A program made the position numbers and the translations under genes. The notes beneath the pieces were generated by a model. It saw only the letters and a list, made by a program, of their open reading frames with translations. It made no database searches and was not told the origin of the DNA. Positions 1 through 4,667 of a stretch of DNA of 6,597 bases are shown here, one piece after another. The stretch is from Actinomycetes bacterium. Lineage in GTDB: Bacteria; Actinomycetota; Actinomycetes; Actinomycetales; Microbacteriaceae. Numbering within the stretch: position 1 is the first letter of the stretch; every line of letters starts with the position of its first letter. The DNA lies in NCBI GenBank assembly GCA_023432305.1, contig JAEYUT010000014.1, positions 1 through 6,597 on the forward strand. Reading direction: 5' to 3'.

Positions 1-53
1 GCTCGACGGAGTCAACCGCGCCACACGGCGCCCTCATACGAAGGACCACCGCC

Positions 54-689
54 ATGCACACCGTCGCACTTCCCCCACCTGCCCGAACCGATACCTCCGA
101 GATCGAGCAGCTGCTGCGCCCGCAGCACGCCACCCCCACCATCGTCCGCGTGCTCTGTGCGGGGGCCGCTGTGCTGCTGGCTGTCGCCGCAGCGCTCATC
201 ACGATGCCCTGGCCCGCCGATACGAGCGGCTTCGCCGCCGGCTCGTTCGGTGCCGCGGCGCTCGCTCTGAGCCTCGCGGTCGTCACGATCACCGCCCACC
301 TGGGCGGCGCGTTCGGCGAGCACCGCGCCGCACGCCTCGCCGGTGCCGCCGCGGCGGGCGGACTCATCGCCGGCACCGCGCTCTACGTCATCGGGGTGTT
401 CGTTCCGGCATCCGCCTCCGAAATCACCATGCAGGCTGCGCTCATCTCCTCCGAGATCTCGTACTGGGTCGCCGGCTTCGCCATCGTCGTCGCCGGCGTG
501 TGGCGGGGAGCAGCGCGCGTGCTGCCCCTCATCACCGCGAGCTGGCCCGTGCCCACGATCGCCGTCGCGATCGTCGACGGCTCGCTGGAGGACGTGGCGT
601 GGGTCGTATTCACCCTCCACCTGCTCGTCATGCACCTGCTCACCGTGCTCGCCGTCGCGCTCCACGCCCACCGGCTCGCGCGCGACTGA
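54..689 (+). CDS. Multi-pass membrane protein of unknown function
   Basis: I do not recognise the family. The 211-residue product has a polar N-terminus (about residues 1-28) followed by long hydrophobic stretches at about 30-52, 60-82, 94-118, 136-152 and 182-205, so five membrane segments are likely. A sixth is possible around 157-176. The last segment carries two histidines (H189, H194) in an otherwise aliphatic helix. There is no N-terminal cleavable signal and no enzymatic motif that I can see. The ATG at 54 is supported by an AAGGA Shine-Dalgarno sequence at 41-45, eight bases upstream. The reading frame is also open upstream to the window edge, so a longer form cannot be fully excluded. 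The stop is 29 bp before the start of the LAQTG surface protein on the same strand, with no hairpin between, so the two genes are probably co-transcribed. A helper or anchoring partner for that protein is an inference only. Confidence 0.75.
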   Translation: MHTVALPPPARTDTSEIEQLLRPQHATPTIVRVLCAGAAVLLAVAAALITMPWPADTSGFAAGSFGAAALALSLAVVTITAHLGGAFGEHRAARLAGAAAAGGLIAGTALYVIGVFVPASASEITMQAALISSEISYWVAGFAIVVAGVWRGAARVLPLITASWPVPTIAVAIVDGSLEDVAWVVFTLHLLVMHLLTVLAVALHAHRLARD

Positions 690-718
690 CCTCGAACCAC
701 CACCACACCTGGAGAATC

Positions 719-2443
719 ATGAAGAACTTCCTCCCCGTGCGCACCGTGTGCGCCGCCGGCGCCACAGCGCTTCTCATCACCTCACTCGGCACAGGGGCCG
801 CATTCGCAGCGGTCGATGAGTCCGACGCCCCTCGGATCACCACCGCGGAACTGAACCTCCCCGACACCGAATCCCCCACCCCGGAGCCCCCTGCGGCAGA
901 CTCGCTTCCCGAGCTCGCGGCGCTGGCCGAGCAGGCCGCCGACGCGCCCGCAGATGCAGCCGCCGCTGAGGGCGAGGGCCCGTGGGTGGATATGACGGGA
1001 ACCGGTCCGATGTTCTTCACCCGGTACTCGGAAGGATTCGTTCTCACGCTCGAGTTCTCGTGCGGATCGGACGACTCGACGATCGTGAGCTGCACCGAGG
1101 CGTCCGGAGTCCGCTCGGGCGACCAGATCACGCTCGGCTCAGGGGACCGCAACCGCGAGTACCACTGGACCGTGACCGCCGTCGACGCGGAGGGCCGCAC
1201 GGCCACGGGATCGCGCGCGATCATCATGATGGAGAACAGCGACGAACGCGCGATCACGACGGCGACCGCCGCATCCGGCACCCTCTCCGGGTGGAGCCCC
1301 GTGCCCGTCGAACTTCACATCACCCGCACGCTCGCCGGCGAGAACACCGAGGGCATGGTGTACGTCAGCACCGGCGACCTGTGGAGACACAGCACCACAG
1401 GCCTCTACACCCACCGCGTGGAGACCGAGGGCGTGCACCGCATCTTCCACCACACCACGTTCGACGGCATCCGCGACACCTATGTGCGCGTCGACCTGAC
1501 CCCGCCGACGCTCACCGTGGACGCCCCAGTCGGCTTCGCGGAGGGCGAGCCGGTTCGGCTCCTCAGGGGATCAGCCGTTGAGCTCGACTACACCTGCGCC
1601 GACGCCCTCTCCGGTGTTGCCAGCTGCGATGGCGGCGTCGCCCCGGGTGGGCTGCTGCCCACGTCGACGCTCGGCACCAACAGCATCACCATCGCGGCGG
1701 TCGACAAGGCGGGGCACCGCACCGAGCGCACCCTCAGCTACCAGGTGATCTCGGAAGCGGATCTGCTGTCGGTCTCGTTCGAGACGCACGCCGAGCGGTC
1801 GCCGACCGGCTGGTACACGGCACCCGTCTCGGGTGTATTCGTCGGCGCGAACGCGGGCGAAGGATCCATCGGCGAGATCTCCATCAACCGCGGCAACGGC
1901 TGGGAGAGCCTCGAAGGCTCGCGCTTCGAGGTGGATTTCGAGACCGAGGGCCGTTTCGTCGTGCACAGCCGCACCGCCACGAGCACTGCGAACAGCGCGA
2001 TGTTCATGCACAGCTTCGATCTCGACTGGACGGGGCCCACCATCGAGGAGGCGTTCGAATCGGATCGGGCGCTCCTCATCGGAGCCGACGTCACGGTGAC
2101 GCCGGAGTGCGCGGATGAGGTGTCCGGCGTTGACAGCTGCGACCCTGTCACGCTCGACACGAGCGAAGCGGGCGAGTTCGTCGCCACCCTCCGCGCCGTC
2201 GACAATGCCGGCAACGAGACCACCCGCGAGCTGCGCTACGTGGTGATCGCGGAGCCGAACGAGCCCGGCTCGGAGGATCCGAGCACCGAGCAGCCGGGCT
2301 CCGGCGAGCCGACGCCGCAGCCCGCGGCGGTGGGCCAGCTCGCCCAGACGGGTGCGGAGTGGCAGGCGCTGCTGACCCTCGGTGGGATGCTCGCCCTTCT
2401 CGGTCTCCTCGCGCTGGGCGTGCACCGCGCGGTGCGCTCCTGA
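719..2443 (+). CDS. Secreted modular Ig-like surface protein with C-terminal LAQTG sorting signal
   Basis: This is a predicted cell-wall-anchored surface protein of 574 residues. A Sec signal peptide spans residues 1-30 (positive KNFLPVR start, hydrophobic core, AFA-A cleavage site), followed by a Pro/Ala/Glu-rich linker to about 88. The body alternates two module types. Ig-like modules lie at about 89-170, 258-343 and 433-510. OmpL47-like modules, with GW..PV starts and an ETEG..-x-HR-type strand, lie at about 171-257 and 344-432. Each Ig-like module contains C-x9-C: C115/C125, C293/C303 and C464/C474. These are the only cysteines in the mature protein. A Pro/Glu/Gly stalk (512-540) leads to LAQTG (541-545), a membrane helix (about 549-568) and a basic tail ending HRAVRS. 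LAxTG is the known motif of class E sortases in actinobacteria. The ATG at 719 is chosen because GGAG at 710-713 precedes it and the signal peptide begins there. The frame is open further upstream, but that extension overlaps the preceding gene and is not signal-like. The ligand is unknown; adhesion is a guess. Confidence 0.85.
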   Translation: MKNFLPVRTVCAAGATALLITSLGTGAAFAAVDESDAPRITTAELNLPDTESPTPEPPAADSLPELAALAEQAADAPADAAAAEGEGPWVDMTGTGPMFFTRYSEGFVLTLEFSCGSDDSTIVSCTEASGVRSGDQITLGSGDRNREYHWTVTAVDAEGRTATGSRAIIMMENSDERAITTATAASGTLSGWSPVPVELHITRTLAGENTEGMVYVSTGDLWRHSTTGLYTHRVETEGVHRIFHHTTFDGIRDTYVRVDLTPPTLTVDAPVGFAEGEPVRLLRGSAVELDYTCADALSGVASCDGGVAPGGLLPTSTLGTNSITIAAVDKAGHRTERTLSYQVISEADLLSVSFETHAERSPTGWYTAPVSGVFVGANAGEGSIGEISINRGNGWESLEGSRFEVDFETEGRFVVHSRTATSTANSAMFMHSFDLDWTGPTIEEAFESDRALLIGADVTVTPECADEVSGVDSCDPVTLDTSEAGEFVATLRAVDNAGNETTRELRYVVIAEPNEPGSEDPSTEQPGSGEPTPQPAAVGQLAQTGAEWQALLTLGGMLALLGLLALGVHRAVRS

Positions 2444-2449
2444 GACGGA

Positions 2450-2480
2450 CGGGGCCGGGATGAGGTCGCTCCCGGCCCCG
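2450..2480 (+). terminator. GC-rich hairpin after the surface-protein gene
   Basis: A perfect 11-bp inverted repeat (CGGGGCCGGGA at 2450-2460 and its complement at 2470-2480) encloses a 9-nt loop and starts 6 nt after the stop codon of the surface-protein gene. The position and stability fit a transcription terminator. No T-run follows on the + strand, so it is an actinobacterial-style hairpin rather than a canonical intrinsic terminator. It may also stop transcription arriving from the minus-strand tRNA-Arg. Confidence 0.6.
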
Positions 2481-2496
2481 CTCCGAGATGAGAAGG

Positions 2497-2525
2497 CCCC
2501 CGAGATCCGCTCCAGGATCCGGGGG
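2497..2525 (-). terminator. Distal hairpin terminator of the tRNA-Arg unit (copy 2)
   Basis: Arms at 2497-2508 and 2515-2525 form 11 base pairs with one bulged base (2503) and a 6-nt loop. On the minus strand the hairpin is followed by a pyrimidine-rich CCTTCTCATCTC. It is the second copy of the hairpin at 2582-2610. The 2497-2508 arm is unchanged, while the other arm differs in sequence but still pairs. Confidence 0.5.
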
Positions 2526-2538
2526 CATTCCTCGTCGG

Positions 2539-2582
2539 CGCCCTCGGCAGGAATCGAACCTGCGACCAAGAGATGAGAAGGC
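2539..2582 (-). pseudogene. tRNA-Arg 3'-half remnant (anticodon arm, T arm, acceptor 3' strand)
   Basis: This is a partial duplicate of the adjacent tRNA-Arg(TCT). On the minus strand it runs from the anticodon loop through the variable loop, the complete T arm (GCAGG-TTCGATT-CCTGC) and the CGAGGGC acceptor strand with discriminator G. It is identical to the intact gene except for one base just 3' of the anticodon. The 5' half (acceptor 5' strand and D arm) is replaced by a hairpin, so it cannot fold as a tRNA. It could be a by-product of tandem duplication. A trace of a past tRNA-targeted integration is less likely, because nothing lies between the copies. Confidence 0.75.
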
Positions 2583-2610
2583 CCCCGAGATCCGCTCCCG
2601 ATCTCGGGGG
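2582..2610 (-). terminator. Intrinsic-type terminator of tRNA-Arg
   Basis: A perfect 11-bp stem has CCCCCGAGATC at 2582-2592 and its complement at 2600-2610, with a 7-nt loop. It lies 13 nt beyond the 3' end of the minus-strand tRNA-Arg and is followed on that strand by CCTTCTCATCTCTT, which is T-rich for this genome. The orientation fits termination of the tRNA transcript. Confidence 0.65.
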
Positions 2611-2623
2611 TGCTGCGCGTCGG

Positions 2624-2696
2624 CGCCCTCGGCAGGAATCGAACCTGCGACCAAGAGATTAGAAGGCTCCTGCTCTATCCGCTGAGCTACGAGGGC
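2624..2696 (-). tRNA. tRNA-Arg (anticodon TCT)
   Basis: The minus strand folds as a 73-nt cloverleaf. The acceptor is GCCCTCG paired with CGAGGGC. The D stem is GCTC/GAGC, the anticodon loop is CTTCTAA with TCT at 2661-2663, and the T arm is GCAGG-TTCGATT-CCTGC. The discriminator is G, and CCA is not encoded (the next bases are CCG). The anticodon stem is slightly weak: position 27-43 is G-U and 31-39 is a C-U mismatch. TCT reads the AGA codon, which should be rare in such a GC-rich genome. A TAGCCT box on the minus strand (2705-2710), about eight bases before the tRNA 5' end, may be its -10 element, but no clear -35 is visible. Confidence 0.9.
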
Positions 2697-2762
2697 ATCG
2701 CTTCAGGCTACCGCAGGCACCCCATCGGCCCCGGGAGCCCATGCCCGTCGGGGGCGCACGAC

Positions 2763-2768
2763 TAGAGT
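2763..2768 (+). promoter_or_regulatory. Putative -10 box for leaderless orn transcription
   Basis: TAGAGT matches the TANNNT actinobacterial -10 pattern. It ends six bases before the GTG of orn, so a start site about seven bases downstream would coincide with the start codon. No Shine-Dalgarno sequence is visible in the bases before that GTG. The -35 region (around 2740-2745) is not recognisable. Confidence 0.5.
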
Positions 2769-2774
2769 TGTGGC

Positions 2775-3398
2775 GTGAGTGCGACATCCGAACGACTGGT
2801 GTGGATCGACTGCGAGATGACGGGACTCGACCTGGAGGTCGATGAGCTGGTCGAGGTCGCGGTGGTCGTCACCGACTACGAGCTCACCCCGCTCGACGCA
2901 GGCTTCTCGATCGTGATCCGCCCCGACCAGTCGGCGCTCGACAACATGAGCGACTTCGTGCGGGAGATGCACACCAGTTCGGGTCTCATCGAGGAGATTC
3001 CGAACGGCGTGAGCCTCGCGGATGCGGAGTATCAGGTGCTGGAGTACATTCTGCGTTTCGTGCCGGATCATGGCACAGCGCCGCTCGCCGGCAACACGAT
3101 CGGAACCGACCGCGCGTTCATCGCCAAGTACATGCCGCGCATCGACGCCCACCTGCACTACCGCAATGTCGATGTGTCGAGCATCAAGGAGCTGTCGCGC
3201 CGCTGGTTCCCGCGCGTGTACTTCCAGGCGCCCGCGAAGAACGGCGGGCACCGTGCCCTCGCGGACATCCTGGAGTCGATCCGCGAGCTCGATTACTACC
3301 GCAAGGTGGCGTTCGTGGCCGACCCGGGGCCGACGAGCGAGGAGGCTCAGAACGCCGCCGCAGACGTGGTGTCAAAATGGGCCTCGCGGATGCCGTAG
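2775..3398 (+). CDS. orn: Oligoribonuclease (3'-5' exoribonuclease, DEDDh family)
   Basis: Oligoribonuclease degrades 2-5 nt RNA fragments, including pGpG from cyclic-di-GMP breakdown, to mononucleotides in the cytoplasm. The 207-residue product carries all the family motifs. Exo I is WIDCEMTGLD with D12 and E14. Exo II is NTIGTDRAFIAKYMP with D112. Exo III is HRALADILESI with H159 and D164. The RNVDVSSIKELSRRW segment is also typical. It is about 25 residues longer than the E. coli enzyme because of a C-terminal, weakly charged extension after ELDYYRK. The GTG at 2775 is preferred because it directly precedes the conserved N-terminus and follows a -10-like box at leaderless spacing. It is divergent from tRNA-Arg and ends 25 bp before tRNA-His. 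The identification is secure; only the precise start is inferred. Confidence 0.95.
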   Translation: MSATSERLVWIDCEMTGLDLEVDELVEVAVVVTDYELTPLDAGFSIVIRPDQSALDNMSDFVREMHTSSGLIEEIPNGVSLADAEYQVLEYILRFVPDHGTAPLAGNTIGTDRAFIAKYMPRIDAHLHYRNVDVSSIKELSRRWFPRVYFQAPAKNGGHRALADILESIRELDYYRKVAFVADPGPTSEEAQNAAADVVSKWASRMP

Positions 3399-3401
3399 AA
3401 T
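3396..3401 (+). promoter_or_regulatory. Possible -10 box for tRNA-His, overlapping the orn stop codon
   Basis: TAGAAT fits the TANNNT -10 pattern, and its first three bases are the orn stop codon. Transcription would start near 3408, giving a leader of about 16 nt before the tRNA 5' end. The best upstream -35-like match, GTGTCA at 3369-3374, is 21 bp away, which is longer than ideal. Confidence 0.35.
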
Positions 3402-3423
3402 CGTCTCGTTGCTTCAGCAGCAT

Positions 3424-3500
3424 GGCGGTCGTAGCTCAGTTGGTAGAGCGCTGGCTTGTGGTGCCGGATGTCGCGGGTTCGAGTCCCGTCGATCGCCCCA
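3424..3500 (+). tRNA. tRNA-His (anticodon GTG)
   Basis: This is a 77-nt cloverleaf with the histidine-specific 8-bp acceptor GGCGGTCG/CGATCGCC, including encoded G-1 (3424) paired with C73. The D stem is GCTC/GAGC. The anticodon stem CTGGC/GCCGG encloses TTGTGGT with GTG at 3458-3460. The T arm is GCGGG-TTCGAGT-CCCGT. CCA is encoded at 3498-3500, unlike the tRNA-Arg in this window. It sits between orn and clpS, both on the same strand. Confidence 0.95.
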
Positions 3501-3505
3501 ATTCC

Positions 3506-3519
3506 ACCCTCAACAGGGT
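3506..3519 (+). terminator. Possible weak terminator after tRNA-His
   Basis: A 5-bp stem, ACCCT/AGGGT with a CAAC loop, is followed by TCTTCCTCT. The T-rich tail is suggestive, but the stem is short for a GC-rich actinobacterium. It could equally be chance, leaving clpS to be co-transcribed from the tRNA promoter. Confidence 0.25.
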
Positions 3520-3553
3520 TCTTCCTCTGGTCCGCAGAGATCGCGAGGCGCGC

Positions 3554-3856
3554 ATGTCGGGTGATTCCTCCTCCACCACCGCATCCCCCGTGCTCGACCG
3601 CGACACGGCGAACAGCTTCGATGTGCCGTGGGTGCTGATCGTCTGGAACGATCCGATCAACCTCATGAACTATGTGGTGCACGTGTTCCGCACCTACTTC
3701 GGCTACCCGCGTGACGAGGCGGAGCGCCTCATGTTGCTCGTGCACACCGAGGGCCGCGCTGTGGTCGCCTCCGGCAACCGCGAGGAGATGGAGCGGCACG
3801 CGCAGGCGATGCACGAGTACGGGCTGCACGCGACGATCGCGAAGGACGGCGCATGA
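3554..3856 (+). CDS. clpS: ATP-dependent Clp protease adaptor ClpS
   Basis: ClpS recognises N-terminal destabilising residues (N-degrons) and delivers those proteins to the Clp unfoldase-protease in the cytoplasm. The 100-residue product has a disordered Ser/Thr-rich N-terminal tail (about 1-22), then the ClpS core. VLIVWNDPINLMNYV contains the pocket residues N32 and D33 and a methionine at the gatekeeper position (M38). GYPRDEAERLMLLVHTEGRAVV contains H64, matching the third conserved pocket residue. The length is typical. The ATG at 3554 has GAGG at 3545-3548 upstream. An earlier in-frame ATG at 3377 is rejected because it lies within orn and would read through tRNA-His. The stop overlaps the next start (ATGA at 3853-3856), so the downstream gene is translationally coupled. 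Confidence 0.95.
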   Translation: MSGDSSSTTASPVLDRDTANSFDVPWVLIVWNDPINLMNYVVHVFRTYFGYPRDEAERLMLLVHTEGRAVVASGNREEMERHAQAMHEYGLHATIAKDGA

Positions 3857-4305
3857 GGATCGGACTCGTCGATGAGGGTGTGCGCATCGACTTCGAGGCG
3901 GAGGAGGCGGGTCTGCTGTCGGTGCTCGCGAACCAGTTCGCGGATGTGCTGCGCGAACCGGAGCTCGACGACGCCGCGCTGCTCACCCGGCTGTTCCCCG
4001 ACGCCTACACGGACGACCCGGAGGCTGCCGCCGATTTCCGTCGCTTCACGCGCGATGAACTCGAGGAGCGCAAGATCGCGGCCGTGACGCGCATCGCCGA
4101 GACGGCGACGGCTGGCACTGTGGTGCTGGACCGCGACACCTGCGCCACCTGGGCGCGCGGTCTCAACGACGTTCGGATGATGGTCGGCACGCGACTCGGC
4201 ATCCGCACCGACGACGACGAGCCGGGCGCGGGTCCGCTGGCCGACATCTACGGGTGGCTCGGCGAGCTGCAGTGGGTGCTCGTGGATCTTCTGGAGGCCG
4301 AATGA
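3853..4305 (+). CDS. DUF2017 family protein
   Basis: This 150-residue acidic, mostly helical protein matches what I know of DUF2017, an actinobacterial family of unknown function often found next to clpS. Conserved-looking blocks are FRRFTRDEL (62-70, continuing into an EERK helix), WARGLNDVRMMVGTRLGI (100-117) and YGWLGELQWVLVDLL (133-147). No catalytic motif, signal peptide or membrane segment is seen. GAAGGA at 3841-3846 is a good Shine-Dalgarno sequence for the ATG at 3853. The gene overlaps clpS by 4 bp, and the following metallopeptidase gene can start in the same ATGA arrangement, so all three are probably made together. A role in ClpS-dependent proteolysis is an inference from this coupling only. 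Confidence 0.85.
   Translation: MRIGLVDEGVRIDFEAEEAGLLSVLANQFADVLREPELDDAALLTRLFPDAYTDDPEAAADFRRFTRDELEERKIAAVTRIAETATAGTVVLDRDTCATWARGLNDVRMMVGTRLGIRTDDDEPGAGPLADIYGWLGELQWVLVDLLEAE
4293..4297 (+). promoter_or_regulatory. Ribosome binding site that leaves two candidate starts for the metallopeptidase
   Basis: GGAGG lies 4 bases before the ATG at 4302 and 10 bases before the ATG at 4308. The nearer start gives the ATGA overlap with the DUF2017 stop, the same arrangement as clpS/DUF2017. The farther start gives a protein two residues shorter (MELSAEEF). Neither spacing is ideal. Confidence 0.55.
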
Positions 4306-4655
4306 CCATGGAGCTGTCGGCGGAGGAGTTCGAGAGGATCGTCATCGACGAGCTCGACGAGCTGCCGGATGAGATGGTCGACGGTCTCGAGAATGTCGTG
4401 TTCGTGTGCGAGGACCGCCCGGAGGACGGCTCGCTCGATCTGCTGGGCGTCTACGACGGGGTCGCCCTGACGGAGCGCGACCGCTACGGCTTCGGCGAGC
4501 TTCCGGATCGAATCGTGCTGTTCCGTGAGCCGCTGCTCGCGATCTGCGACACCGAGGATGAGCTGCGCGACGAGATCCACATCACGCTCGTGCACGAGAT
4601 CGCCCATTTCTATGGGATCGATGACGACGAGCTGCATCGTCTCGGATGGGCTTGA
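4302..4655 (+). CDS. Small zinc metallopeptidase (zincin-like, PF06262 type)
   Basis: This is a predicted cytoplasmic minimal zincin of 117 residues with no signal peptide or membrane helix. The catalytic motif is H98-E99-I-A-H102 followed by FYGIDD. H98 and H102 would bind zinc, E99 would be the general base, and D107 fits the third ligand of an HExxHxxGxxD motif. Upstream, LLGVYDGVALTERDRY (48-62 region) and PDRIVLFREPLL (about 68-79) match the conserved core of the PF06262 family. The length agrees with that family. No substrate is established for this group to my knowledge. The start at 4302 is preferred for its ATGA overlap with DUF2017; 4308 is the alternative. It is the last gene of the clpS operon and converges on the minus-strand kinase gene 12 bp away. 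Its position suggests, but does not prove, a role in peptide turnover. Confidence 0.88.
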   Translation: MTMELSAEEFERIVIDELDELPDEMVDGLENVVFVCEDRPEDGSLDLLGVYDGVALTERDRYGFGELPDRIVLFREPLLAICDTEDELRDEIHITLVHEIAHFYGIDDDELHRLGWA

Positions 4656-4667
4656 CCCGGCGAGCGC

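Larger units (their letters stand above)
2485..2667. repeat. 85-bp-period tandem repeat of tRNA 3' half plus hairpin
   Basis: The motif GAGATKAGAAGGC occurs at 2485, 2570 and 2655, exactly 85 bp apart each time. Positions 2485-2513 and 2570-2598 are identical (29 bp). Positions 2533-2574 and 2618-2659 are identical (42 bp), and after one mismatch seven more bases match. Read on the minus strand, the order is intact tRNA-Arg, hairpin, tRNA 3'-half copy, hairpin. The third occurrence of the motif lies inside the anticodon arm of the real tRNA. This is compatible with an unequal exchange between the terminator tail and the similar anticodon-arm sequence, but the mechanism is inferred. Confidence 0.85.

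Noticed and set aside
500..718. Longer N-terminus for the surface protein starting at 500
   Set aside because: It would overlap most of the 3' half of the membrane-protein gene and puts an Arg/His-rich stretch before the signal peptide. The ATG at 719 has a Shine-Dalgarno sequence and starts a proper signal peptide.
1571..2569. Long minus-strand open frame opposite the surface-protein gene
   Set aside because: It is antisense to a gene with clear domains, has Arg/Gly-rich shadow composition and runs through the terminator and tRNA-derived repeats.
2485..2667. CRISPR-like array
   Set aside because: The regular 85-bp spacing comes from a tRNA-half/terminator duplication. The repeats and the intervening bases are both duplicated, and there are no unique spacers.
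2539..2696. attL/attR pair of an integrated element
   Set aside because: The duplicated tRNA 3' end would fit, but the copies are directly adjacent with no element or integrase between them.
3525..3539. Second small hairpin (CTCTG/CAGAG) before clpS
   Set aside because: Five base pairs with no T-run in a GC-rich intergenic stretch can easily occur by chance.
3377..3553. ATG at 3377 as the clpS start
   Set aside because: It would translate the end of orn out of frame and the whole tRNA-His. The ClpS family has no such extension.
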